The translations under genes were made by a program, and so were the position numbers. A DNA stretch of 64,000 bases from positions 64,846 to 128,845 of the forward strand of contig JACOWW010000002.1 of the NCBI GenBank assembly GCA_016176605.1, in the 5' to 3' direction. Numbering within the stretch: the stretch's first letter is position 1; every line of letters begins with the position of its first letter. Below the pieces are notes generated by a model. The model was not told where the DNA came from, searched no databases, and saw nothing but the letters and a program-made list of their open reading frames with translations. The stretch comes from Candidatus Saccharimonadota bacterium (GTDB taxonomy: Bacteria > Patescibacteriota > Saccharimonadia > Saccharimonadales > UBA10212). Shown piece after piece: positions 54,881 through 63,128 of the stretch.

Positions 54881-55339
54881 ATGCGATATAACCCAAACGC
54901 CTATCAACGTCCAAATATCCTAGAGCGAGCAGTAGCAATAACAGTTGGTACTGTCGCAGTGTCTGCCGCCGGAGCAGTGCTGTTTGTTGGGGGAAACAAG
55001 CTGGTCGATCGTACCAGCGGGCTGGATGCAAGAATTGCCGCGGCCCCTAAAGAAGAAAAAGGGAAAACAGGTACGCCTCCAGACTCAGGTATTGTATATA
55101 GATCATTTACTTTCGGCCCCGGAAAAAACAGCTTGTCTTTCCCAGCAGCTAAATTCGGGAGTGCTCAGGACCCTCTTGAGGCAGCCGCTATCATTGATGA
55201 ATACCGAACACCAGACGGTGAAACTGACTATAATGTTCAAAACGGTGAAACCATAACTTTTGCAGTTGACACCGAAAAGCACAAAATAATTCCGCCGGAG
55301 CAGGCGCCTCGTTTGCCTCCTAGCGCAGAACGACCTTAA
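54881..55339 (+). CDS. Hypothetical membrane-anchored protein
   Basis: 152 residues: one N-terminal helix (AVAITVGTVAVSAAGAVLFVGG) after a short Asn/Pro-rich start, then an outward segment with SGIVYRSFTFGPG and a C-terminal part DYNVQNGETITFAVDTEKHKIIPPE that resembles a LysM-like or small beta domain. Proline-rich tail. No family recognised. A TATATAAAT box lies about 10 bases upstream, and a terminator follows. Confidence 0.55.
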   Translation: MRYNPNAYQRPNILERAVAITVGTVAVSAAGAVLFVGGNKLVDRTSGLDARIAAAPKEEKGKTGTPPDSGIVYRSFTFGPGKNSLSFPAAKFGSAQDPLEAAAIIDEYRTPDGETDYNVQNGETITFAVDTEKHKIIPPEQAPRLPPSAERP

Positions 55340-55395
55340 TCAAACACCACATATTGTGGAAAAGTAATAGGATTTGAAAAAACTGTGGAAAAGTT

Positions 55396-55420
55396 GTCCG
55401 CCGAAGGCGGACCTTTTCTT
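55396..55420 (+). terminator. Intrinsic terminator before mraZ
   Basis: GTCCGCC-GAA-GGCGGAC followed by CTTTTCTT. It ends the preceding transcript and isolates the mraZ promoter. Confidence 0.8.
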
Positions 55421-55429
55421 ATAAAACAC

Positions 55430-55482
55430 TTGCGCGTGGGTAGAAAAGGCCTGTACACTCAGCTCAGTGGGTAAAAGTGGGT
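55430..55482 (+). promoter_or_regulatory. mraZ promoter with GTGGGT repeats (putative MraZ boxes)
   Basis: GTGGGT occurs at 55436, 55467 and 55477; the last two are exactly 10 bases apart. MraZ is known to bind direct repeats of GTGGGN/TGGGN with about 10-bp period in the mraZ promoter. A weak promoter (TTGCGC, 18 bases, TACACT) spans 55430-55459, placing the boxes at or just after the start site, as expected for autorepression. Confidence 0.65.
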
Positions 55483-55506
55483 AGCCAAAATAGCTACTTA
55501 CAACAC

Positions 55507-55590
55507 TCAAACCCACGCACAAAAAATTCGATGTTTGGAAATAGGGATATTCTCCCTCTTCTACACTCGGATTTTAGTGTGTGGGCAAGA
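55507..55590 (+). ncRNA. Putative structured RNA motif, copy upstream of mraZ
   Basis: The outer stem CCCACGCAC/GTGTGTGGG, an inner stem AAAATTCGA/TCGGATTTT, and the apex GAAATAGGGATATTCTCCCT with an AGGGA/TCCCT hairpin, then GGGCAAG. The apex is shared with the copy before rsmH, while the outer stems differ in sequence but keep pairing. Confidence 0.6.
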
Positions 55591-55618
55591 CAAAAACCAC
55601 TATCAAAAGAAGGGACCA

Positions 55619-55984
55619 ATGGGAGACTACTTCGAAAGAAAACTCGACGACAAGCGCCGGCTTAGTATCCCGGCTGAACTTCGAGCCGAGTTTAAAAGCG
55701 GCGTAGTCATCACCAAAGGTTTTAAAAACTATCTACACCTCTATCCTAAGTCCGTCTGGGACGAGCAGGTTGAACCGCAGTTACAAGGTAATATCCTTGA
55801 TGAACAAACTGCGGATCTTAACGTGCAGCTGCGTCTGGGCAAGACAGAGGGCGCGCTTGACGCCAAACAGGGGCGAATCACGCTGGAACAGTCTTTGCTG
55901 GACCATGCCGGAATCGACCGCGACGTCATAGCCGTTAGGGCGGGGCGCTATTGGCGCTTGATGGCCCCTTCGACTCCGCTTTAG
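55619..55984 (+). CDS. mraZ: Transcriptional regulator MraZ
   Basis: DNA-binding protein that controls the division and wall cluster. The start at ATG 55619 gives MGDYFERKLDDKRRLSIPAELR, the standard MraZ opening; the ORF-track start upstream is in the leader. A second half-repeat (LEQSLLDHAGIDRDVIAVRAG) is present. At 121 residues it is shorter than usual (about 140): the end APSTPL and stop is encoded by a relative of the 35-bp CCCTTCGACT repeat, which probably truncated the C-terminus. Confidence 0.92.
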   Translation: MGDYFERKLDDKRRLSIPAELRAEFKSGVVITKGFKNYLHLYPKSVWDEQVEPQLQGNILDEQTADLNVQLRLGKTEGALDAKQGRITLEQSLLDHAGIDRDVIAVRAGRYWRLMAPSTPL

Positions 55985-56041
55985 GGCAGGCAAGTAGATA
56001 GGGCTTCTAGCACATTCACAAATCGGGCCAAAAAGTTTCTT

Positions 56042-56123
56042 CATCCGGAAAATAGCCCGAGTGTCGGATTCATTCCGCACCCGGCGCGATAAGAAACCGC
56101 GAAGGGGTTTCTTATTTTCTTCG
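56042..56123 (-). repeat. Palindromic element P, copy C
   Basis: On the minus strand it reads TTTCTTATCGCGCCGGGTGC and GAATCCGACACTCGGGCT, matching copies A and B. The rest of the 55985-56503 gap holds a gene-start-like stub, a CCTGCTC/GAGCAGG hairpin (about 56316-56336), an A-rich tract with AAACAAAAAC words, and the RNA motif before rsmH; I see no complete gene. Confidence 0.65.
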
Positions 56124-56191
56124 AGGTTAGCTAATTGGTAGTCAGCCGGTGGATATATTAGGGTCACACCGTTAAAAACACCCTCGTACAT
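56124..56191 (-). pseudogene. Gene-start-like stub next to element P copy C
   Basis: A minus-strand ATG at 56191, preceded by GGAGGTG at 12 bases, opens MYEGVFNGVTLIYPPADYQLAN and then runs into element P. As with copies A and B, the element follows a short N-terminal fragment. Here no intact homologue follows, and the parent gene is not recognised. Confidence 0.4.
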
Positions 56192-56417
56192 TCTTAAACG
56201 TAACACCTCCCAAAACTCCACCTCACAAAGTCTCTCACCCCGTCATCCGACAGGGCAAGCAAGAACTTTTAAGAGCTCAGAAGCAAGAAGCAATTCGCGC
56301 TCTAAGCTCCAAAACTCCTGCTCGAACTTGAGCAGGAAAACAAAAACAAAAAACAACCCAAAAACAAAAAGCTGGCTGCTGATTAGGTGATCTTGACACC
56401 AAAACAAAAAAGTTAGA

Positions 56418-56500
56418 CCAAAACCCCGCACAAAAAACTTGACGAGCCGAAATAGGGATATTCTCCCTCTTCTTACTCAGGTTCTTGTACGGGGCAAGCA
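56418..56500 (+). ncRNA. Putative structured RNA motif, copy upstream of rsmH
   Basis: The outer stem CCCCGCACAA/TTGTACGGGG, then CTTGA/TCAGG, and the apex GAAATAGGGATATTCTCCCT identical to the mraZ copy, followed by GGGCAAGCAAAA and directly the rsmH ATG. The outer stem's 3' arm holds the only G-rich stretch near the start, so folding could hide the ribosome-binding site. Confidence 0.6.
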
Positions 56501-56503
56501 AAA

Positions 56504-57385
56504 ATGTCAAAACCAAAACAAACACACATTCCTGTGCTGATGCAACAGGTTCTGGATCTATTAGCACCCCAAGCGGGCGAGTCGTTCTTGGACTTGACCG
56601 CCGGAGCAGGGGGCCATGCCGGAGCAGTTTTAGAGCTCACCATGGCGCCTGCCAAAGCCACGCTTATAGACCGGGACCCCGAGGCAATTGACGGACTGCG
56701 AAAGAAGTTCAAGGACACAAGCCTCCTGCAGTCGGACTTTTATTCAGCTGTCAAAGAGCTGAAAGGGCAGGGCAAGAAATATGACATAATTTTGGCCGAT
56801 CTTGGTGTAAGTTCACTGCACCTTGAGCACGGGTTGCGTGGCTTTTCTTTCAATCGCCCCGGGCCGCTAGACATGCGGATGGACCGGGGCCAAAGCTTGA
56901 GCGCCGAGGAGATAGTTAATACCTGGAGCGAAGCCGACCTCGCTAATATCTTAAAAAGGTACGGCGAGGAGAGAAAAAGCCGCCAAATTGCCAGAAAAAT
57001 TGTGGCACAGCGCCCGATCCATACCACTGACCAATTGGCCGCTGTTGTGACCAAAACCTACCGGATTCGAAGTCGTATCCATCCGGCGACCAGGACATTC
57101 CAGGCGCTGCGAGTAGCCGTTAATGACGAGCTGAACCAGCTAGAAAAAAGTCTGCCGCTAATGCTGGAACTGCTGGCACCAGGCGGCCGTTTGGCGATTA
57201 TCAGCTTCCATAGCTTGGAAGATCGCTTGATAAAACAATCGTTTAAAGCTGCGACCGAACAAGGTTACGAAGCCGAGATCTATGCGCTCACCAAAAAGCC
57301 CGTTACCGCCACGCCCGATGAAATTGTTTTGAACCCGCGTGCCCGCAGCGCTAAACTGCGAGCCGTAGCAAAAATAAAAAAATAG
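56504..57385 (+). CDS. rsmH: 16S rRNA m4C1402 methyltransferase
   Basis: Also called MraW. 293 residues beginning THIPVLMQQVLDLLAPQAGESFLDLTAGAGGHA, with the SAM motif and the family segments DLGVSSLHLEHGLRGFSFNRPGPLDMRMD, HPATRTFQALRVAVNDELNQLE and IISFHSLEDRLIKQ all present. Second gene of the division cluster. Start ATG 56504 follows the RNA motif by a few bases. Confidence 0.96.
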   Translation: MSKPKQTHIPVLMQQVLDLLAPQAGESFLDLTAGAGGHAGAVLELTMAPAKATLIDRDPEAIDGLRKKFKDTSLLQSDFYSAVKELKGQGKKYDIILADLGVSSLHLEHGLRGFSFNRPGPLDMRMDRGQSLSAEEIVNTWSEADLANILKRYGEERKSRQIARKIVAQRPIHTTDQLAAVVTKTYRIRSRIHPATRTFQALRVAVNDELNQLEKSLPLMLELLAPGGRLAIISFHSLEDRLIKQSFKAATEQGYEAEIYALTKKPVTATPDEIVLNPRARSAKLRAVAKIKK

Positions 57386-57402
57386 AAAGGGCAAAAAAAC
57401 TC

Positions 57403-57468
57403 ATGCCGATTAAGGTAGAGTACAAAAATTCCCGAGCCACCAAAGTGCCCGTAAGGGTCATACACTAG
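57403..57468 (+). CDS. 21-residue ORF between rsmH and ftsL
   Basis: Begins MPIKVEYKNSRATKVPVRV, 17 bases after the rsmH stop, with AAAGGG 11 bases upstream. It is followed by hairpins ATTCCCG/CGGGAAT and CCCCCGCCCG/CGGGCGGGGG (57489-57525). It could be a leader peptide for the downstream genes or a small conserved peptide. The GGGAATATCCC sequence in this gap is similar to the apex of the mraZ/rsmH motif, in reverse orientation. Confidence 0.4.
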   Translation: MPIKVEYKNSRATKVPVRVIH

Positions 57469-57547
57469 CGTTGAATCACCGGGAATATCCCCCGCCCGTC
57501 GCCCTAAAAATAAATCGGGCGGGGGAGCCAAGAAGAAAAACAAAAAT

Positions 57548-57922
57548 ATGACATACTCAAGTTCAATCGCCAACCGCCGCCAGGGCTATGCCCGCCGGGG
57601 GGTACCGTCTGGCACCCCCCGCCGCGGCCAAAATGCCGTTTCGTTCCTCGATGCCAGCCGCCCGCTTGGCCCGATTAGCAACACCATCATCTTGATAGTT
57701 TTAGCCTGTTTGATAGGCTTACTGTACCTGACGCAGGTCACTAAGACCAACAGCTACGGCTATACCATCAATAGCCTGCAGCAGCAGCAAACGCAGCTCA
57801 AAGACCAAAAGGCCAACCTAGAAGTTACATCCGCCCGCTTGCAGTCACTGGAACGGGTTTCCAGCAGTGACGTAGCTAAGGGCATGGTTTCGGTCGCGCC
57901 GGCTGGCAGCATTAACCAATGA
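57548..57922 (+). CDS. FtsL-like bitopic division protein
   Basis: 124 residues: a basic, Arg/Gly-rich cytoplasmic part (RRQGYARRGVPSGTPRRGQ), one helix (NTIILIVLACLIGLLYLTQV), then an external Gln/Leu-rich coiled coil (YTINSLQQQQTQLKDQKANLEV). This layout and the position between rsmH and the PBP gene fit FtsL, which recruits FtsB/Q and activates FtsWI. FtsL sequences diverge strongly, so the call rests on topology and place. Overlaps ftsI by 4 bases. Confidence 0.75.
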   Translation: MTYSSSIANRRQGYARRGVPSGTPRRGQNAVSFLDASRPLGPISNTIILIVLACLIGLLYLTQVTKTNSYGYTINSLQQQQTQLKDQKANLEVTSARLQSLERVSSSDVAKGMVSVAPAGSINQ

Positions 57923-59730
57923 TGGGACCGCGACTTCCTGCAGCCACGGCACCAAGTCAGCCTAAATCTAATCGCCGTCCTGAACCGTCTGGTACAGGGC
58001 GCCGTTTGACCATCTGGTACGGCGTTTTGATTTTTATATTAGCTATATTTATAGCCCGGCTTTTTTACCTGCAGGTTATCCGTCACGACTACTATCGTGC
58101 CCAAGCTCTGGCCGATCAACTTAAAGAATATACAATTGAGGCCGAGCGGGGAGTTATCAAAGCTAAAAGCGGCAGCGGACAAGTACCTTTGGTACTCAAC
58201 GAAAAACTTTATACACTGTACGCCGATCCGGTATTTATCAAAAACGCCCGTGACAGTGCTGATAAAGTAGCCGCTGTCATGGGAGCCAAGGCGGACGATT
58301 ATGAAAAGCTGATAAAAACTCCAAAAACCCGATACGTGGTATTGGAGCGCCGGCTTAGCGAAGACCAAAGAAAAAAGATTGAGGAACTTAAACTACCAGG
58401 TGTCGGCACCCAGCCGCAAAATTACCGGACCTATCCGCAGGGGAACCTGGCGGCCCAGGTGCTGGGCTTTGTCAACAACGATGGCGAAGGGGCTTACGGT
58501 GTAGAACAGGCGCTGGATGAAACCTTAAAGGGTGTCCCTGGAAAACTTAAGGCCATAACTGATGCCGAAGGTGTCCCCTTAGCGGCCAGCCGCGACAATG
58601 TCCAAATCGACCCTAGGACAGGCAAGGATATTGTCTTGAGCCTAGACCTTGGCATGCAAAAACAACTGGAAGCGATTTTAAAACAGGGCTTGGACAGCTC
58701 CAAAAGCGCCTCCGGCGGGGCGTTGATAATGGAGGCGGGTAACGGAGCTATTCGGGCCATGGCCAACTTCCCGACCTATGACCCGGCGAGCTATTTCAAA
58801 AATACCGACGCCCAGGTATTCAACAACGCCCTAGTTAGCTCGCCGCTGGAAGTCGGCTCGATTATGAAAGTACTGACAATTCCGGCCGCGCTTGACCAAG
58901 GCGTCGTTAAGCCTGACACTAGCTATAGCGACCCTAACCACTGGAACCTGGACGGTCATGAAATTACCAACATTGAAGAAATTGGTGGCCCGGGCACTCG
59001 CAGTATCACCGACATTTTGAACCGCTCGATCAACACTGGTGCGGTTTGGCTGCTGATGCAAATGGGTGGCCAAACCGGACAAGTTACTGACATTGCCCGC
59101 GAACGTTGGCACGACTACATGGTCAACCGCTACCGCTTGGGCCAGCCGACTGGCATAGAGCAGGGGTACGAGGCCGAAGGTTCTATCCCGGAGCCCAAAA
59201 AAGGTTACGCCCTGCAGTTGACATATGCCAATACCAGTTTTGGGCAAGCTATGACGGCCACGCCGCTGCAGATGGCAGCCGCCTTGGCGGCTATATTGAA
59301 TGGCGGCACTTATTACCGTCCGACACTGGTTGATAGCATCGTTGACGCCTCAGGTAAAGTCCAAATCCAAAAACCCGAAGCCCTGCGTAGCGGCGTAGTC
59401 AGCCCACAAGTAGGTCAAGAGCTTAAATCAATGATGGAATATGCCGTAGCCCACCACAGCTTTAAAAAACCTTTTCCGGCCAATTTTAGCGTCGGCGGCA
59501 AGACCGGTACGGCCCAAATCGCCAACCCGTCCGGCGGTTATTACGACGACCGCTTTAATGGTACCTATGTCGGTTTTGTCGGTGGCGACAAGGTCCAATA
59601 TGTCATTGCCGTACGCGTCAACGAGCCGAAAGTCGGCAAGTACGCCGGCAGCGGCGCTGCCCAGCCAATCTTCGGCGACCTGGCGCACATGTTGATAAAT
59701 GACTTTAACGTAATCCCTAGGAGCCGATGA
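57919..59730 (+). CDS. ftsI: Class B penicillin-binding protein (FtsI/PBP2-like)
   Basis: Septal peptidoglycan transpeptidase, 603 residues. One N-terminal helix (GVLIFILAIFIARLFYLQVI), the pedestal domain with RTYPQGNLAAQVLGFVNNDGEGAYGVE, then the transpeptidase: SxxK in EVGSIMKV (Ser near 313), SxN in SINTGAV and KTG in GGKTGTAQI (near 527). No PASTA domains. Partner of FtsW two genes downstream. Confidence 0.95.
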   Translation: MMGPRLPAATAPSQPKSNRRPEPSGTGRRLTIWYGVLIFILAIFIARLFYLQVIRHDYYRAQALADQLKEYTIEAERGVIKAKSGSGQVPLVLNEKLYTLYADPVFIKNARDSADKVAAVMGAKADDYEKLIKTPKTRYVVLERRLSEDQRKKIEELKLPGVGTQPQNYRTYPQGNLAAQVLGFVNNDGEGAYGVEQALDETLKGVPGKLKAITDAEGVPLAASRDNVQIDPRTGKDIVLSLDLGMQKQLEAILKQGLDSSKSASGGALIMEAGNGAIRAMANFPTYDPASYFKNTDAQVFNNALVSSPLEVGSIMKVLTIPAALDQGVVKPDTSYSDPNHWNLDGHEITNIEEIGGPGTRSITDILNRSINTGAVWLLMQMGGQTGQVTDIARERWHDYMVNRYRLGQPTGIEQGYEAEGSIPEPKKGYALQLTYANTSFGQAMTATPLQMAAALAAILNGGTYYRPTLVDSIVDASGKVQIQKPEALRSGVVSPQVGQELKSMMEYAVAHHSFKKPFPANFSVGGKTGTAQIANPSGGYYDDRFNGTYVGFVGGDKVQYVIAVRVNEPKVGKYAGSGAAQPIFGDLAHMLINDFNVIPRSR

Positions 59731-59770
59731 GTGCTATAATGGGAGCCGTTATGGCAAAAAAACAAACACC

Positions 59771-60814
59771 ATGGATAGCATGCTACAAATAGTCGCCGAT
59801 TTTTCCACTGTCGAACAGATATTTATGTTTGGCTTACTTAGCTTTTTGGTCAGTATGGTCCTGACCCCCCTTTACACCAGCGCGGCTTTTTCCGGCAAGT
59901 GGTGGAAGAAACAGCGTTCTACGGCTATGACCGGTGAAAAAGCCGCGGTTTACCAAAAATTGCACGCCGCCAAACACGCTAGGCACATCCCGACTATGGC
60001 CGGCATGATTTTTGTACTCTCGACTATTTTGGTCACGATTGCCGGTAACCTTAGCCGTTCCGAGACTTGGCTGCCGCTGGCCGCTATGGCCGGCGCCGGC
60101 TTGATTGGCCTATTTGACGACATTATTAATGTCAAAAGCCTCGCCAATGGTATTGCCGGCATGCGCGTCAAGGTCAAGTCATTGTTGCTGTTAGCCGTAT
60201 CGCTGGTTGGCGGCTGGTGGTTTTTTGCCAAGCTAGGCGTAACGGCCGTCCATATCCCATTTGTCGGCAGCTGGCACATCGGCTGGCTAATAGTGCCGCT
60301 ATTTATTTTGGTGGTTTTTGCCACGGCTAACGCCGTCAATATCACTGACGGTCTTGACGGCTTGGCCGGCGGCTTGGCCGTGTCGGCCTTTTCGGCTTAT
60401 GCTCTGATTGCTTTTATTGAACAAAAATACGGTATTGCTGGTTTTTGTATGACAATCGTCGGAGCGCTGCTTAGCTATACTTGGTTTAACATCTACCCGG
60501 CGCGGTTTTTTATGGGCGATGTCGGCTCTTTTGCCCTGGGTACAGCGTTGGGCGTGGTGGCGCTTTTGACCGATACCATATTTCTACTGCCTATCATTGG
60601 CTTGGTGTTTGTTATCGAAACTGGCTCGGTAGTAGTGCAAATAGCCAGTAAAAAACTCCGCGCTGGCAAAAAAATATTCCTGTCCAGCCCTATTCACCAC
60701 CACTTTGAAGCCATCGGCTGGCCGGAGACGAAGATTACCATGCGTTTTTGGGTCATCGGGCAGGTCGCGGCTATCATGGGCGTAATTCTGTTTGTACTCG
60801 ACGGAGTTTCGTAA
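59771..60814 (+). CDS. mraY: Phospho-MurNAc-pentapeptide translocase
   Basis: Makes lipid I. A polytopic membrane protein, 347 residues, with the conserved GLFDDI, NAVNITDGLDGLAGG, GDVGSFALG and SPIHHHFEAIGWPE segments. The N-terminus is uncertain (ATG 59771 or 59780). TATAAT (59735-59740) and a short out-of-frame 13-codon ORF from ATG 59751 lie just upstream and overlap the mraY start. Confidence 0.95.
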   Translation: MDSMLQIVADFSTVEQIFMFGLLSFLVSMVLTPLYTSAAFSGKWWKKQRSTAMTGEKAAVYQKLHAAKHARHIPTMAGMIFVLSTILVTIAGNLSRSETWLPLAAMAGAGLIGLFDDIINVKSLANGIAGMRVKVKSLLLLAVSLVGGWWFFAKLGVTAVHIPFVGSWHIGWLIVPLFILVVFATANAVNITDGLDGLAGGLAVSAFSAYALIAFIEQKYGIAGFCMTIVGALLSYTWFNIYPARFFMGDVGSFALGTALGVVALLTDTIFLLPIIGLVFVIETGSVVVQIASKKLRAGKKIFLSSPIHHHFEAIGWPETKITMRFWVIGQVAAIMGVILFVLDGVS

Positions 60815-60817
60815 ACT

Positions 60818-62029
60818 ATGCGCCGCCACCGACCCGACTATGTGATAGTCGTTCTTAGCGCGCTTTTGATGGTCATTGGCCTGGTCGTCGTTTACTCCAT
60901 CAGCCCCGGCCTGAGCGCCTCGCAGCACGTCAGCCAAAATTATTTCATAACCAAGCAGCTGATTGACGTGGGCTTAGGCGTAGTGGCCTTTGGCGTTGCT
61001 GCATATTTGCCGCTGCGCCGCTGGTCTGGACTGGCCGGACCGTTGGCCATAGCCGCGGTTGTTAGTTCGCTGGTTGTCATGTTTACGCCCATCAACGAAA
61101 TTTATCCGGCGCACCGCTGGATACGCTTTGGCGGCTTTTCGTTTCAGGTGGCCGAACTTATCAAGTTGTCGTTGGTCGTCGGCTTAGCCGTCTTTATGGG
61201 CCGGCAATGGCGTCGTGGCCAGTTAGCTGATTTCAACTCCACACTAAAGCCTTTAATAATTTTACTGTTGGCAGTTGGCGTAGTGGTCGCCAAGCTGCAA
61301 AGCGACCTCGGTTCGGCAGTCGTTATAATCGCCATTATGGCCGTTATGGCCTTTAGCGTCGGCATCCCGCTAAAGAAAATAGCCATGATCAGCGCTGTAA
61401 TTGCCGGAATCTTAGTACTGGCTATCGCTGGCACTGACTATCGGCGTGATCGCCTGAGCGCTTTTCTTCATCCCGGCATTGACTGCCAAGGCAGCAGCTA
61501 CCAAGCCTGCCAAGCTTTAACGGCCGTGGGTTCGGGCGGTGTTCTCGGCAAGGGTTTAGGTTTTGGTGCGGCTTCATACGGCTACCTGCCAGAAGCTTCC
61601 AACGATTCGATTTTCGCCATTATGGCCGAAAAGCTAGGTTTTATTGGCTCTAGTGCCATTATCGTTATTTATGGTGTATTCATTACCCGGCTCAAGCGGC
61701 TGGCACAGCGCACAGCTGACCAATTTAGCCGCTTGGTTGTAGTCGGTGTGCTCACTTGGTTATCTACCCAAATGATTATTAATGTCGGCGCCATGCTGGG
61801 GCTATTACCACTAAAGGGAATTACGCTACCGCTGGTTAGCCAAGGCGGGACCAGCCTCATCTTTTTGACGGCCGCCCTAGGGCTGGCTTTCCAGATTTCG
61901 CGTTATACTAGTTACAATGTCACAGAACCAAAAACAAGCTCTTCACAAGGGACCAACGACAATAATTTTAACGGGCGGCGGCTCCGGCGGGCATATAACC
62001 CCTCTCTTACCTCTCGCCCGCGCCCTTAA
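60818..62029 (+). CDS. ftsW: Lipid II polymerase FtsW
   Basis: SEDS-family glycosyltransferase of septal wall synthesis. About ten helices, with PAHRWIRFGGFSFQVAELIKL, LQSDLGSAVVI, the extracellular loop with GYLPEASNDSIFAIMAEKLGFIG, and LPLVSQGGTSLI. The tail after the last helix (from NVTEPKTSSS to RPRP) is hydrophilic and encoded over the start of murG, with a 113-base overlap. Confidence 0.94.
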   Translation: MRRHRPDYVIVVLSALLMVIGLVVVYSISPGLSASQHVSQNYFITKQLIDVGLGVVAFGVAAYLPLRRWSGLAGPLAIAAVVSSLVVMFTPINEIYPAHRWIRFGGFSFQVAELIKLSLVVGLAVFMGRQWRRGQLADFNSTLKPLIILLLAVGVVVAKLQSDLGSAVVIIAIMAVMAFSVGIPLKKIAMISAVIAGILVLAIAGTDYRRDRLSAFLHPGIDCQGSSYQACQALTAVGSGGVLGKGLGFGAASYGYLPEASNDSIFAIMAEKLGFIGSSAIIVIYGVFITRLKRLAQRTADQFSRLVVVGVLTWLSTQMIINVGAMLGLLPLKGITLPLVSQGGTSLIFLTAALGLAFQISRYTSYNVTEPKTSSSQGTNDNNFNGRRLRRAYNPSLTSRPRP

Positions 62030-63128
62030 AGACAAAAATCCCAGCTGCAAAGTCGTATACATTGGCTTAAAAGGGGATAAGATGGAAGCCGGCGTTCGCT
62101 ACGATATTTTCGATAAGGCTGTTTACGTTTCTTCGGGCAAATTCCGCCGTTACCACGGCGAGAGCTTAGTGTCACACCTTATCGACGTTAAGACACTATT
62201 GCAAAACTTTAGGGACTTTTTTAGAGTCGTGTCGGGCACAATTTCCGCTTGGAAGTTACTGCGAAAATACAAACCTAGCGTTGTCTTTAGCAAAGGCGGC
62301 TACGGGGTAGTGCCGGTTGGCCTCGCGGCGCGCCTACTTGGTATCCCGATTGTTACGCATGATTCAGACGCCGCTGCTGGCTTGGCTAATCGGATTATTG
62401 GTCGCTGGGCGAAACTTCACGCCACTGGTATGCCCTCGCGCTATTACCCATACGCCAAAGCCAGCACTCACTACGTCGGCATACCAGTAGATGAGAGAGT
62501 GAAACCGGTAAATGAGGCGCTCAAGCGTTCGCTAAGAAACCAAATTGACTTATCGGCTGATAGCTTAGTTCTCCTGGTGGCCGGCGGCGGCTTAGGCTCA
62601 CAAAAATTAAATGAATTAGTGATCCGAGTAGCGCCCCAGCTTCTAAAAAAGCACCCCAAATTGCACATTGTCCACTTCAGTGGTTCCGGGCATCAGGATT
62701 CGGTTGCTGAACATTACAGACGGGAACTGGGGGCGCAAATGCCCGATAAAGTTAGGGTTATCGGTTTTTCCAGTGACTTTTATGCTTACACCGGCGCGGC
62801 TGATGTGGTTTTAGCCAGGGCAGGGGCGACCACCCTAGCTGAGTTAGCCATCCAGCGCAAAGCGGCCGTCATTATTCCCAGCCCCTTTTTAACCGGCGGC
62901 CACCAATTGCGAAATGCTGAGCAATTAACAACATTAGGTGCAGCCAAAGTTCTGCCTAACGACGTAAGTCCACAAAAGTTATTCAAGGTTTTAGACGAGC
63001 TACTAGAAAATAAACAGATGAGGGCCGGACTAGCGCACAAAATTGGTTCGCTAGCCCGTCCTGATGCGGCTGACAAGTTAGCCGACATTTTATTGCAAAT
63101 AAGCCTGCGCAATGCGGTTGCTCAGTAG
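61917..63128 (+). CDS. murG: UDP-GlcNAc:lipid I GlcNAc-transferase
   Basis: Makes lipid II. GT28 family, 403 residues. The N-terminal Gly loop TGGGSGGHITPLLPLARAL, FSKGGYGVVPVGLAARLLGIP, and the C-terminal VLARAGATTLAELAIQRKAAVIIPSP and GGHQLRNAEQL are diagnostic. The start at 61917 lies well within ftsW. An insertion-like basic segment (VSSGKFRRYHGESLVSHLIDV) fits the membrane-binding face. It overlaps the next gene by 17 bases. Confidence 0.95.
   Translation: MSQNQKQALHKGPTTIILTGGGSGGHITPLLPLARALKDKNPSCKVVYIGLKGDKMEAGVRYDIFDKAVYVSSGKFRRYHGESLVSHLIDVKTLLQNFRDFFRVVSGTISAWKLLRKYKPSVVFSKGGYGVVPVGLAARLLGIPIVTHDSDAAAGLANRIIGRWAKLHATGMPSRYYPYAKASTHYVGIPVDERVKPVNEALKRSLRNQIDLSADSLVLLVAGGGLGSQKLNELVIRVAPQLLKKHPKLHIVHFSGSGHQDSVAEHYRRELGAQMPDKVRVIGFSSDFYAYTGAADVVLARAGATTLAELAIQRKAAVIIPSPFLTGGHQLRNAEQLTTLGAAKVLPNDVSPQKLFKVLDELLENKQMRAGLAHKIGSLARPDAADKLADILLQISLRNAVAQ

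Noticed and set aside
55781-56221. 146-residue minus-strand ORF over mraZ and element P copy C
   Set aside because: Antisense to mraZ for most of its length; only the first 22 codons look like a gene start, listed as a stub.
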